Shown: positions 53,125 through 61,521 of the stretch, one piece after another | How the letters are laid out: every line of letters begins with the position of its first letter | Position numbering within the stretch: the stretch's first letter is position 1 | Origin: Methylorubrum aminovorans | GTDB lineage: Bacteria; Pseudomonadota; Alphaproteobacteria; Rhizobiales; Beijerinckiaceae | Length of the DNA: 64,000 nt | NCBI RefSeq assembly: GCF_022179725.1 | Contig: NZ_BPRC01000001.1 | Span: 62,001-126,000 of the forward strand | Direction of reading: 5' to 3' | Position numbers and translations under genes: made by a program | Notes under the pieces: model-generated | Told to the model about the DNA's origin: nothing | Database searches by the model: none | The model's input: the letters and a program-made list of their open reading frames with translations, nothing else

Positions 53125-54519
53125 ATGCACCTCTACCGGAAGGCCATCGCGCCCGTGGGACCGCAGCGAGGCCTGAATCACGCCGGCCGCGTGGATGCTG
53201 CCCCGTTCGGGCGCTCCGAGGCCGGCGGCCCGGAGGTCACCGCCTTCGTGCTCGACAACGGGCTCGACGTTGTCGTGGTGCCCGACCACCGGGCGCCGGT
53301 GGCGACCCACATGATCTGGTACCGCAACGGTTCGGCCGACGATCCGATCGGCCAGTCCGGTATCGCCCACTTCCTCGAACACCTGATGTTCAAGGGCACC
53401 GAGCGGCATCCGGCCGGCGCCTTCTCGCGGGCGGTCTCGTCGCTTGGTGGCCAGGAGAACGCCTTCACCAGCTACGACTACACCGCCTATTTCCAGCGCG
53501 TCGCCCGCGACCACCTCTCGACGATGATGTCCTTCGAGGCCGACCGGATGAGCGGTCTCGTCCTCGACGACGCCGTCGTGGCGCCCGAGCGTGACGTGGT
53601 GCTGGAAGAGCGGCGGATGCGGGTCGAGACCGATCCCTCGGCCCAGCTTTCTGAGGCGATGTCGGCCTCGCTCTTCGTGCATCACCCCTACGGCATCCCG
53701 ATCATCGGCTGGATGCACGAGATCGAGGAACTGAACCGCACCCACGCCATCGACTACTACAAGCGCTTCTACACGCCCGAGAACGCGATCCTGGTGGTGG
53801 CCGGCGACGTGACGCCCGACGAGGTGCGTCGGCTGGCCGAGGACACCTATGGCCGGGTGACACCGCAGGGCGCGCGTCCGCTTCGGACGCGGCCCCGCGA
53901 GCCGGAGCCGCGGGCGATGCGCCGCATCGCGGTGGCCGATCCGAAGGTCGAGCAGCCGACCCTGCAGCGCCTCTATCTCACCCCCTCCTGCATGACCGCC
54001 CGTGACGGCGAGGGCCACGCACTGGAACTGCTCGCCGAGGTGATCGGCGGCGGCGCGACCTCGTTCCTCTACCGCAAGCTGGTGCTGGAGATGGGCGTCG
54101 CGGTGAATGCCGGCGCCTGGTACATGGGGTCGGCCATCGACGACACGCGGTTTGCCGTCTACGCCGTGCCGGCCGAGGGCGTGAGCCTGGAGGCCCTGGA
54201 GGAGCACGTCGATCGCGTGCTGCGCCGCGTCCCCGAGGCGCTCGATCCGGAGGCGATCGAGCGGGCCAAGACCCGGCTCGTGGCCGAGACGGTCTACTCC
54301 TCCGACTCGCAATCCTCGCTTGCCCGCATCTACGGCTCGGCGCTCGCCATCGGCGAGACCGTCGAGGAGGTGCGCGCCTGGCCGACCGAGATCGAGGCGG
54401 TGACCCGCGACCGGCTCGTGGCGGTGGCCGCCCGCTACCTCGTGCCCGCCCGCTCGGTGACCGGCTACCTCACCAAGGCTCGCGAGACGGACTTGGCGAT
54501 GGACGTGGCGGTCGCCTGA
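53125..54519 (+). CDS. M16-family zinc peptidase, catalytic subunit
   Basis: 464-residue pitrilysin-family protein. The inverted zinc motif HFLEH lies at residues 82-86 (H82, E85, H86), with the distal glutamate in the APERDVVLEERRMR segment, so it is the active partner of a bacterial M16B pair. The C-terminal half (about 240-440) is the second M16 domain. No signal peptide is apparent at this start, so it may act in the cytoplasm, unlike exported relatives. The inactive partner gene follows after 72 bp that hold a hairpin. Confidence 0.92.
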   Translation: MHLYRKAIAPVGPQRGLNHAGRVDAAPFGRSEAGGPEVTAFVLDNGLDVVVVPDHRAPVATHMIWYRNGSADDPIGQSGIAHFLEHLMFKGTERHPAGAFSRAVSSLGGQENAFTSYDYTAYFQRVARDHLSTMMSFEADRMSGLVLDDAVVAPERDVVLEERRMRVETDPSAQLSEAMSASLFVHHPYGIPIIGWMHEIEELNRTHAIDYYKRFYTPENAILVVAGDVTPDEVRRLAEDTYGRVTPQGARPLRTRPREPEPRAMRRIAVADPKVEQPTLQRLYLTPSCMTARDGEGHALELLAEVIGGGATSFLYRKLVLEMGVAVNAGAWYMGSAIDDTRFAVYAVPAEGVSLEALEEHVDRVLRRVPEALDPEAIERAKTRLVAETVYSSDSQSSLARIYGSALAIGETVEEVRAWPTEIEAVTRDRLVAVAARYLVPARSVTGYLTKARETDLAMDVAVA

Positions 54520-54535
54520 GCCCGCCCAATTCTTC

Positions 54536-54559
54536 GCGCCGCCGGAGGGCCGGCGGCGC
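54536..54559 (+). terminator. Hairpin between the two M16 genes (attenuator-like)
   Basis: Perfect 10-bp GC arms (54536-54545 and 54550-54559) around AGGG, followed by CCGTTTGTG. It could lower transcription into the second M16 gene or protect mRNA ends. Confidence 0.5.
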
Positions 54560-54591
54560 CGTTTGTGAAAAGACGCTTTAAGGAACTTCCG

Positions 54592-55875
54592 ATGAATCTC
54601 GCCGAGACCGGCACGCGCACCGCGACCACGCCGACCCAGGCGCTGCCGCTCGCGGCTGCCCCCGGCATCGAGGCGTGGCACGTCGCCTCGCCGGTGGTGC
54701 CGATGATCGCGCTCTCCTTCACCTTCGAGGGCGGTGCGGCGCAGGACGCGGAGGGCAAGGCGGGCACCGCGCAGATGATGGCGCGCCTGCTCGACGAGGG
54801 CGCCGGCGATCTCGATTCCGATGCCTTCCAGGAGGCGCTCGCCGCCCGCGCGATCGAGCTGAGCTTCCATACCGGCCCCGATTCCATCGGCGGCTCGCTC
54901 AAGACGCTGGTCAAGCACGCCGACGAGGCGATCCGCCTGCTCACCCTCGCGCTCGCCGAGCCGCGCTTCGATCCCGCCGCGATCGAGCGGGTGCGGGCGC
55001 AGATGATCGCCGGCCTGCGCTACCAGCAGAACGATCCCGGCGTGTTGGCCTCCCGCCGCTACTTCCGCGAGGCCTTCCCCGGCCACGCCTACGGCCGCCC
55101 CTCCGCCGGCACCGTCGAGACCCTGTCGGCGATCACCCGCGACGACCTCGTGGCGCTCCACCGCGCCGTGGTCGGCCGCGGAAGCCTGAAGGTCGCGGCT
55201 GTGGGCGCCTTCGACGAGGCGGAGATCACCGGCATGGTCGCCCGCGCCTTCGGCAGCCTGCCCGAGGCCGGCCCGCTCAAGCCCGTGCCGCCGACCGCGA
55301 TCAACGAACTCGGCCGGCGCATCGTCGTCGATCTCGACGTGCCGCAATCGGTGATCCGCTTCGGCCTGCCGGGCGTGGCGTGGCGCGACCCCGACTTCAT
55401 CCCGGCCTACGTGCTCAACCACATTCTGGGCGGCGGCGCCTTCACCTCGCGCCTGTTCCAGGAAGTGCGCGAGAAGCGCGGTCTGGCCTACTCGGTCGGC
55501 ACCTCGCTCACCTCGCACCGGGGCGTGGCCATGACCTGGGGCTACACCGCCACCAAGAACGAGCGCGTGGTCGAGGCCCTCGACGTGATCGGCGAGGAAA
55601 TCCACCGCCTCATCGCCGATGGCCCCTCCGACGAGGAGCTGCAGAAGGCCAAGGATTACCTCACCGGTTCCTACGCGCTGGGCTTCGACACCTCGACCAA
55701 GATCGCCAACCAGCTCGTGCAGATCGCCTTCGAAGGCCTCGGCATGGACTACATCGCCCGCCGCAACGACCTCGTGGCGAGCGTGACCCAGGATGACATC
55801 CGCCGGGCCGGGGCGCGCACGCTGGGCGACGGCCGGATGCTGGTGGTCGCGGCCGGGCGGCCGAAGGGGCTGTAA
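54592..55875 (+). CDS. M16-family peptidase partner subunit (non-catalytic)
   Basis: 427-residue M16 protein. The HxxEH motif is missing where expected (EGKAGTAQMMARLLDEG), but the R/Y pair used by the partner subunit to hold substrate is present in EVREKRGLAYSVG. The start is the ATG at 54592, with AAGGA 7 bp upstream. Together with the gene before it, it should form the usual two-subunit M16B protease. Residues 1-20 are not a clear signal peptide. It is followed by a terminator. Confidence 0.91.
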   Translation: MNLAETGTRTATTPTQALPLAAAPGIEAWHVASPVVPMIALSFTFEGGAAQDAEGKAGTAQMMARLLDEGAGDLDSDAFQEALAARAIELSFHTGPDSIGGSLKTLVKHADEAIRLLTLALAEPRFDPAAIERVRAQMIAGLRYQQNDPGVLASRRYFREAFPGHAYGRPSAGTVETLSAITRDDLVALHRAVVGRGSLKVAAVGAFDEAEITGMVARAFGSLPEAGPLKPVPPTAINELGRRIVVDLDVPQSVIRFGLPGVAWRDPDFIPAYVLNHILGGGAFTSRLFQEVREKRGLAYSVGTSLTSHRGVAMTWGYTATKNERVVEALDVIGEEIHRLIADGPSDEELQKAKDYLTGSYALGFDTSTKIANQLVQIAFEGLGMDYIARRNDLVASVTQDDIRRAGARTLGDGRMLVVAAGRPKGL

Positions 55876-55902
55876 GCGTCTCTCCCCGATTCGGGGTTGA
55901 AC

Positions 55903-55938
55903 AAGGCCGGGACGCGGAGACGCGTTGCCGGCCTTTTC
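55903..55938 (+). terminator. Rho-independent terminator after the M16 pair
   Basis: Outer stem AAGGCCGG (55903-55910) with CCGGCCTT (55928-55935), inner CGCG/CGCG pairing, then a short T-run (TTTTCC). It starts 28 bp after the stop codon. Confidence 0.75.
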
Positions 55939-56058
55939 CATGCCTGATCTGTGGCCTGCCGTGCCGATGAATGATGACGCGAGGCCGGTGCCTTGGGCTC
56001 AGGCCCAAAATCCCTATCTGATGGGCTCGAACCCGCTTCCCGCGCGAGGGCCCAAGCG

Positions 56059-56991
56059 ATGCAGCTCACCGGACTCCACCACGTCACCGCCATCACGGCG
56101 CGGGCGGCCGACAACCTCGCCTTCTACACCCGCGTGCTGGGGCTTCGCCTCGTCAAGAAGACCGTCAATCAGGACGACGTCTCGGCCTATCACCTGTTCT
56201 ACGCCGACGGCCGCGCCTCGCCTGGCACCGACATCACTTTCTTCGATTGGCCGGCACCCGCCGAGCAGCGCGGCACCGACAGCATCTCGCGCACCCTGTT
56301 GCGGGTCGGCGGCGCGGCGAGCTTCGACTGGTGGCGCGAGCATTTCGGCCGCCAGGGCGTGAGCCACCATCCGGCGATCGAGCGGGACGGCCGCCTCACC
56401 CTCGATTTCGAGGACGGCGAGGGCCAGCGCCTCAGCCTCGTCGATGACGGCGGCACGGGCGAGGCCCATCCCTGGGCGGGCAGCCCCGTGCCGCCCGAGC
56501 ACCAGATCCGTGGGCTCGGGCCGATCCGTCTCACGGTCTCCCAGCCGGAGCGCACCGAGGCCGTGCTGACGCAGATCCTCGGCTTCCGCCGCGCGAGAAC
56601 CTTCGAGCTGCCCGAGGGCGAGGTGAGTGTGTTCGAGACCGGCGCGGGCGGTCCGTCCGCGGAGGTGCAACTCCTCAAAGGTTCGGGGACACAGGCCCGC
56701 CAGGGTGCCGGCGCCGTCCATCACGTCGCCTTCCGCATCCCGGACGCCGATTACGAGGCTTGGGCCGACCGCCTGAAGCAACGGCGCGTACCCTCCAGCG
56801 GCCCCGTCGATCGTTACTACTTCCGCAGCCTGTATTTCCGCGAGCCCAACGGCATCCTGTTCGAGATCGCCACCGACGGGCCGGGCTTCGCCACCGACGA
56901 GCCGATGGAGCGTCTCGGCGAAGGTCTCGCCCTGCCGCCCTTCCTCGAACCGCGCCGGGCGGAGATCGAGGCGGAGCTGAAGCCGCTGTAG
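56059..56991 (+). CDS. Ring-cleaving dioxygenase / glyoxalase-fold protein
   Basis: 310-residue protein of the vicinal-oxygen-chelate fold with two glyoxalase modules. The first begins with [40 protein letters not shown], the second with [19 protein letters not shown]. Metal-ligand candidates are H8 or H7 in LHHVT, a histidine in VHHVAF and the glutamate in [15 protein letters not shown]. This matches the YkcA/MhqO-type hydroquinone dioxygenases. It is monocistronic, and the substrate is unknown. Confidence 0.88.
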   Translation: MQLTGLHHVTAITARAADNLAFYTRVLGLRLVKKTVNQDDVSAYHLFYADGRASPGTDITFFDWPAPAEQRGTDSISRTLLRVGGAASFDWWREHFGRQGVSHHPAIERDGRLTLDFEDGEGQRLSLVDDGGTGEAHPWAGSPVPPEHQIRGLGPIRLTVSQPERTEAVLTQILGFRRARTFELPEGEVSVFETGAGGPSAEVQLLKGSGTQARQGAGAVHHVAFRIPDADYEAWADRLKQRRVPSSGPVDRYYFRSLYFREPNGILFEIATDGPGFATDEPMERLGEGLALPPFLEPRRAEIEAELKPL

Positions 56992-57160
56992 GACCGACCT
57001 GCGTTGCGCTCGGGCCGGGGCAGGCATGCGCCGGCTTCAAGAACAGTTCCAGACAAACCCACATTCCGAGCGCTGTGGCCGCGCTGCGTCTTGACGCGGA
57101 TGCTGCAACTGCGAGAAGAGCCCGCTTTCGACGCTTCGAGAATCGGGAAACCTGCGGCCG

Positions 57161-57934
57161 ATGAGCAAGTACAACGAGGAGCGCGTCCTCTCCGTCCATC
57201 ACTGGACCGACACGCTCTTCTCCTTCCGCACGACGCGCGATCCCTCGTTCCGCTTCCGCAACGGCGAGTTCACGATGATCGGCATCGAGGTCGAGGGCCG
57301 GCCGCTGCTGCGCGCCTACTCGGTTGTCTCGGCCAATTACGAGGAGGAGCTGGAGTTCTTCTCCATCAAGGTGCCGAACGGCCCGCTCACCTCGAAGCTG
57401 CAGCACCTCAAGGTCGGCGATCCGATCATGATCGGCAAGAAGCCGACCGGCACGCTGGTGCTCGACAACCTCCTGCCGGGTAAGCACCTCTACCTGCTCG
57501 GCACCGGCACCGGTCTCGCGCCCTTCCTGTCGATCATCAAGGATCCGGAGACCTATGACCGCTTCGAGAAGGTCGTGCTGGTCCATGGCTGCCGCCAGGT
57601 GCAGGAACTGGCCTACGGCGAGACCATCACCGAGACGCTGCCGAAGCATGAGTTCCTCGGCGAGATGATCGCCAATCAGCTCATCTACTACCCGACCGTG
57701 ACGCGCGAGCCGTTCCGCAACCGCGGCCGGATCACCGACCTGATGACCTCGGGCAAGCTGTTCGAGGATATCGGGCTGCCGCCGATGTCGATCGAGAACG
57801 ACCGCTTCATGTTGTGCGGCAGCCCTGAGATGATCAAGGACACCCGCGAGATGCTGACGGGGCTGGGCTACGAGGAAGGCAACCACGGCGAGGCGGCCCA
57901 CTACGTGATCGAGAAGGCCTTCGTCGAGAAGTAG
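57161..57934 (+). CDS. fpr: Ferredoxin/flavodoxin-NADP+ reductase
   Basis: 257-residue FAD enzyme of the bacterial Fpr subclass. FAD-binding RAYSVVSAN (residues 51-59), the NADP site GTGTGLAPFLSII (about 115-127) and CGSPEMIKDT are present, and the C-terminus AHYVIEKAFVEK is the subclass I type end without a terminal tyrosine. It moves electrons between NADPH and ferredoxin or flavodoxin, for oxidative-stress defence or Fe-S work. It is a single gene. Length and motifs are normal. Confidence 0.95.
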   Translation: MSKYNEERVLSVHHWTDTLFSFRTTRDPSFRFRNGEFTMIGIEVEGRPLLRAYSVVSANYEEELEFFSIKVPNGPLTSKLQHLKVGDPIMIGKKPTGTLVLDNLLPGKHLYLLGTGTGLAPFLSIIKDPETYDRFEKVVLVHGCRQVQELAYGETITETLPKHEFLGEMIANQLIYYPTVTREPFRNRGRITDLMTSGKLFEDIGLPPMSIENDRFMLCGSPEMIKDTREMLTGLGYEEGNHGEAAHYVIEKAFVEK

Positions 57935-57978
57935 GTCCCGCACAGGCGAGCGACCGGCCCGGTCGCTCCACCGCACGG

Positions 57979-58083
57979 CCTCATCCTGAGATGATGCGCA
58001 GCAGCCTCGAGGGAGGCTCCAAGGATCACCCGCGAACCGGATGATCCTTCGCAGCCCGCCGTAGTCGGCACCTCAGAATGAGG
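57979..58083. repeat. Intergenic palindromic repeat, family A copy 3
   Basis: About 105 bp, left end CCTCATCCTGAGATG, right end CACCTCAGAATGAGG. It shares its ends and an inner GCAGCCTCGAG/GGAGGCTCC piece with the copies near 15.8 and 44.8 kb. It lies between fpr and bioD. Confidence 0.65.
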
Positions 58084-58130
58084 ATGCGGGTGAGAAGACG
58101 CCGTTGTCTCGCCCGAGCGATCCGCACGCC

Positions 58131-58808
58131 ATGCCCCTACCCGCCCTGTTCGTCGTCGGTGCCGGCACCGAAATCGGCAAGACCTATACAACCGCCGCCT
58201 TGGTCCGCCGGCTGCGCGGGCAGGGCCGGCAGGTGCGGGCGCTGAAGCCGCTCGCCAGCGGCGTTCCCCCGCTCGACCATCCCGACTTCTCCGCGAGCGA
58301 CACCGGCCGGCTGCTCGCCGCGCAGGGACTTCCTGTGACGCCCGCGACGGTCGCGGCCTGCTCGCCCTGGCGCTTCGCCGCGCCGCTGGCGCCCGACCTC
58401 GCCGCCGCCCGCGAGGGACGCAGCCTTACCCTGTCCGAGCTGGTCGGGTGGTGCGACGCGCGTTTGGCCGAGGCCGCGGACGACGAAACGGTGGTGATCG
58501 AGGGTGTGGGCGGTCTGATGAGCCCGATCACCGAGGCCGCGACCGGGCTCGACTGGCTCAAGGCTCAGGCCGTTCCGGCCCTGCTCGTCTCCGGCAGCTA
58601 TCTCGGTGCGATCAGCCACGCGCTCACTGCCGTCGAGACGCTGCGGGCGCACGGCGTCCCGCTGGTTGGAATCGTGGTCAGCGAGAGCGAGGGCGCACCG
58701 ACCCCCCCGGAGACGGTGGCCGGGCAGATCGCGCGGCATGCCGGCCTGCCGGTCGTTTGCCTGCCGCGGGGCGGCGCCTTTCCGGACGGGTTCACCGGCC
58801 TCGACTGA
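58131..58808 (+). CDS. bioD: Dethiobiotin synthetase
   Basis: 225-residue cytoplasmic enzyme that closes the ureido ring of dethiobiotin from DAPA, CO2 and ATP. P-loop GTEIGKT at residues 12-18, KPLASG with the substrate lysine, and the second metal site EGVGGLMSPI. Length is normal. The ATG at 58131 is chosen; a TTG nine codons upstream is also in frame. No other bio gene is in the window, so the pathway is scattered here. Confidence 0.93.
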   Translation: MPLPALFVVGAGTEIGKTYTTAALVRRLRGQGRQVRALKPLASGVPPLDHPDFSASDTGRLLAAQGLPVTPATVAACSPWRFAAPLAPDLAAAREGRSLTLSELVGWCDARLAEAADDETVVIEGVGGLMSPITEAATGLDWLKAQAVPALLVSGSYLGAISHALTAVETLRAHGVPLVGIVVSESEGAPTPPETVAGQIARHAGLPVVCLPRGGAFPDGFTGLD

Positions 58809-58889
58809 CGGACCGCCGGTTCCGCCTTGCCGGGCGCACCTGCGCCGGTCACCGTGCTTTTGCCGCCGGTCCCGATTCCGAGGGAGTGC

Positions 58890-59762
58890 ATGAACCGTCA
58901 TACCGCCACCCCTTTTTTGATCGCCGGCCTCCTCGTCGGCGTCTCGGCGATCCCTGCCTATCCGCTGGGGGACACGCCGCGACTCTCAGTGTCGTCATCG
59001 GTCGAGGCGGTCACGGTCACGCCGCTCTCGGTGCTGCCGAAGGCGCCGCCCGAGGCCGGCGAGCGTGATCTCTGCTCCCAGTTCGTCGTGACACCGCGCT
59101 CGAATGCGGGCCGTCAGGTGGCCGCAGCCGGCTGGGCGGTGACCGGCGAGGCGCGGGCCGGACGGTTTCAGGCGGTCAGCTTCGCGGGCCGCTTCACGCA
59201 GGGCACCAGCGGCTCCTGCGAGATCGCCGCCGGCAATGTCGGCCTGTTCGAGGGCGAGGTGCTGCGGGCGGTCGTCTACACCCGCAAGGACGCGGCGCGC
59301 TCGATCGGCCGCGTCGTTCCCTTCGGCGCCGACGCGCTGCGCCTGTGGGACGGCGATCTGCTTCCGCAGCCCCTGGCCGATCTGCATGTGGAGGGCGAGA
59401 GGGGGCTGAGTATAGTGCCGCTCGCACCCATCGAAGCGTTCTGCGACGGCCGGAGCCTCGTCCCGAACGTCTACGGCCAGACGGTCACCCGCGCGCGGGA
59501 GGCGTTGCGGCAGCTCGGATGGAAGCCGATCAAAGGGCCGCCTCCGGAGCATCCGGCTTCCCGAGAGGCGGCGTTGATCGAGCGCGGCGTCATTGAGGTC
59601 GAGGCCTGCTCGGGCACCGGCTTCGGCTTCTGCAGCTACGGTTACGAACGCCCGGAGGCGACGCTGTCGCTCGTGACCGTCGGGGATGCCGACGATCCGG
59701 CGGTGTCGAGCTACGATGCCCGCTGCCGTCAGGGCGGCGGGACGGACCCGGTGAAACGGTGA
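58890..59762 (+). CDS. Secreted hypothetical protein, cysteine-containing
   Basis: 290-residue exported protein. A hydrophobic signal (about residues 9-28, PFLIAGLLVGVSAIPAYPLG) leads into a mature part with seven or so cysteines (ERDLCSQFVV, GSCEIAAG, EAFCDGRS, VEACSGTG, GFCSYG, YDARCRQ), which suggests disulfides. GQTVTRAREALRQLGWKPI near residue 200 resembles a PASTA-like unit. GAGGGAG lies just before the ATG at 58890. It ends 1 bp from the convergent gene. Family not recognised. Confidence 0.75.
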   Translation: MNRHTATPFLIAGLLVGVSAIPAYPLGDTPRLSVSSSVEAVTVTPLSVLPKAPPEAGERDLCSQFVVTPRSNAGRQVAAAGWAVTGEARAGRFQAVSFAGRFTQGTSGSCEIAAGNVGLFEGEVLRAVVYTRKDAARSIGRVVPFGADALRLWDGDLLPQPLADLHVEGERGLSIVPLAPIEAFCDGRSLVPNVYGQTVTRAREALRQLGWKPIKGPPPEHPASREAALIERGVIEVEACSGTGFGFCSYGYERPEATLSLVTVGDADDPAVSSYDARCRQGGGTDPVKR

Positions 59763-60113
59763 TTACCGGCCGCGCGGCGCCTTCGGCTCGCGGGATTCCT
59801 GGATCTCCTCGGCTTTTTCCTCGTCGGTGTCGCTGCTGCGCTTGATCGTGTCGTCCGGCTTGGCGGCCAGACCCTTCACGATCGTCACGAGGCGCTTGCA
59901 CTCGTCCGGGAAGCCGTAGGAATCGAGCACGATCGCCGCGTCGCGGAGCGTCCGCAGATCGCGCACGATCTGCGCGTTCTTGGCCTCCTGGAGCTCCTTC
60001 TTCGCCGCGATGGCCGGTTCCAGTCCGGTATCCTCGACATCGCATTCGGCTCGGGCTGCCGGCATCGCGGCGAGCATCAGGAAGGCGCAGGCGATCAGGC
60101 GACGCATGGTCAC
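59763..60113 (-). CDS. Small secreted protein of the PRC-barrel-associated type
   Basis: 116-residue exported protein. A signal peptide covers about residues 1-22 (MLAAMPAARA-EC). The mature part is a helical domain with two cysteines (AECDVED and FPDECKRLVTIVKGL) and the pattern LRTLRDAAIVLDSYGFPDECKRL, which also occurs in Rhizobiales exported proteins next to PRC-barrel domains. A charged tail (EEKAEEIQESREPKAPRGR) ends it. A second ATG two codons in is equally possible. Function unknown. Confidence 0.72.
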   Translation of the reverse strand: MTMRRLIACAFLMLAAMPAARAECDVEDTGLEPAIAAKKELQEAKNAQIVRDLRTLRDAAIVLDSYGFPDECKRLVTIVKGLAAKPDDTIKRSSDTDEEKAEEIQESREPKAPRGR

Positions 60114-60143
60114 GTCTCGTTCCGGTTGGAGAAGGGCGGAGGA

Positions 60144-60563
60144 TCAGCTGCGATGGCGCAGCAGGTCGTTGGTCACGGCCACGAGCTGCGCGGCGCGGTA
60201 GGGCTTGGGCATGAACACCGATTCGTTCACCGCCTCGGCGGCGGAGAGCCCCTCGCGGCCGCCGGAGGTGTAGACCACCGGCAGGCGCGGCAGGCTGCGT
60301 CGGGCGCGGTGGGCGAGCGCGATGCCGTTCGTGTTGCGGGCCAGATCGATATCGGTGAAGAGCAGGTCCACGTGCTCGCTCGACAGGATCGCCTCCGCCT
60401 CGTCCGCGTCGGCCGCCGTCAGCACCCGGTAGCCTTCGTCGAGCAGGGCCTCGGCGGCCAGCTCGCAGACGAAGGATTCGTCCTCGACCACGAGGATCGT
60501 GTCGGCATGCGGCGCCAGGGAGAACGGGGGCAGGACGGCAGGGGCGCAAGCGAAGGGGATCAT
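60144..60563 (-). CDS. Single-domain response regulator (CheY-like)
   Basis: 139-residue protein with a receiver domain only (about residues 22-139). Acidic pair E27/D28 (VVEDES), phospho-acceptor D71 (LLFTDIDLA), the T/S switch in VVYTSGG and the lysine in MPKPYRAAQL are all present. Residues 1-20 (MIPFACAPAVLPPFSLAPHA) are a non-conserved leader, so the true start may be further in. Such FAT-GUY-like single-domain regulators often relay between kinases. No kinase is adjacent. Divergent from a DUF1275 gene. Confidence 0.88.
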   Translation of the reverse strand: MIPFACAPAVLPPFSLAPHADTILVVEDESFVCELAAEALLDEGYRVLTAADADEAEAILSSEHVDLLFTDIDLARNTNGIALAHRARRSLPRLPVVYTSGGREGLSAAEAVNESVFMPKPYRAAQLVAVTNDLLRHRS

Positions 60564-60678
60564 GGCAGCACTCCAACTCACCCGCGCTCGGACAACGGTC
60601 GAGCTTGCGGATCGCCGGACCAACGGGGCCGTGAGAGGCCGCGTTCACCGTGATTGCTTCGATTTGCGCGCATTTGGT

Positions 60679-60690
60679 AACCGATCGGTT
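60679..60690. promoter_or_regulatory. Palindrome AACCGATCGGTT in a divergent promoter region
   Basis: A 12-bp perfect palindrome flanked by GGT and AACC, 15 bp before the DUF1275 GTG and 116 bp from the response regulator start. The form fits a TetR-type operator; no regulator gene is near. Confidence 0.4.
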
Positions 60691-60704
60691 AACCTTGACG
60701 GCAG

Positions 60705-61505
60705 GTGGCAAGAACTGCATTCGCCCGCACCGGGCGCGACGATGGGCCTAACGCCTTGTCGGACGAGGCCGAGTTTGTCGCAGGCCGCGTCCTGCCCCGC
60801 GAAGAGCGCCTTAACGACCGTGTCCGCCCTGTGACCCGCCCCTGGCAGATCGGCTTCGGCATCGTGCTCACCGCACTCGCCGGCTTTGTGGACGCGCTCG
60901 GCTTCATCCGGCTCGGCGGCCTCTACACCTCGCTCATGAGCGGGAACACGACACAGCTCGCTGTCGCGCTCGGCCATGGCCAGCCGCTCGGCGCCGTACT
61001 GCCGGCGCTGCTGATCGCCGCCTTCCTCGTCGGCGCGGTCTCCGGCGGGGCCATCGCGGCCCTGTGCCCGCCGCGCTGGATCACGCCGACGGTGCTTGGC
61101 CTGGAGGCCGCGGCGCTGAGCGCAGCGGTGGCGCTGGCGGCCGAGCACGCCCATGTCGGGGTCGCCTCGCTGTTCCTGGCGCTCGCCATGGGCGGACAGA
61201 ATGCGGTGCTCGCCCATGTCCAGGGCTTTCGCGCCGGAACCACCTTCGTCACGGGCGCGCTGTTCGCATTCGGGCAGAAGGCGGCGCTCGCGCTGGCCGG
61301 ACGGGGACCGCGGCTGGGCTGGGTCGGCGATGGCTCGGTCTGGCTCTCGCTCCTCGTCGGGGCGATTGCCGGGACCTTCGCCCATATGCATCTCGGGATC
61401 GCGGCCCTGGCGATTCCCGCCATCATCACGGCCGGCCTATGCCTCGCCGCGAGCCTGTTCACCCTGGTCACCCGGCAGGCGCCGGTGACGCTGACCAAGA
61501 TCTGA
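60705..61505 (+). CDS. DUF1275 (YoaK) family membrane protein
   Basis: 266-residue inner-membrane protein with six hydrophobic helices. Family marks are GFVDALGFIRLGGLYTSLMSGNTTQLAVALGHG (about residues 60-92) and LALAMGGQNAVLAHVQGFRAGTTFVTGALFAFGQ (about 158-190). DUF1275 proteins are small-molecule or unknown transporters. The GTG at 60705 gives a 40-residue polar leader; a start nearer the first helix is possible. It is followed after 16 bp by the WD40-like gene. Confidence 0.88.
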   Translation: MARTAFARTGRDDGPNALSDEAEFVAGRVLPREERLNDRVRPVTRPWQIGFGIVLTALAGFVDALGFIRLGGLYTSLMSGNTTQLAVALGHGQPLGAVLPALLIAAFLVGAVSGGAIAALCPPRWITPTVLGLEAAALSAAVALAAEHAHVGVASLFLALAMGGQNAVLAHVQGFRAGTTFVTGALFAFGQKAALALAGRGPRLGWVGDGSVWLSLLVGAIAGTFAHMHLGIAALAIPAIITAGLCLAASLFTLVTRQAPVTLTKI

Positions 61506-61521
61506 AGGAAGGCCCTCCGGC

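Noticed and set aside
53047..55941. Long minus-strand frame opposite the M16 pair
   Set aside because: Shadow of two clear peptidase genes, with no ribosome site or family pattern.
56020..56045. GGGCTCGAACCC-like text that recalls a tRNA T-arm
   Set aside because: No acceptor stem, anticodon arm or D-arm fits around it.
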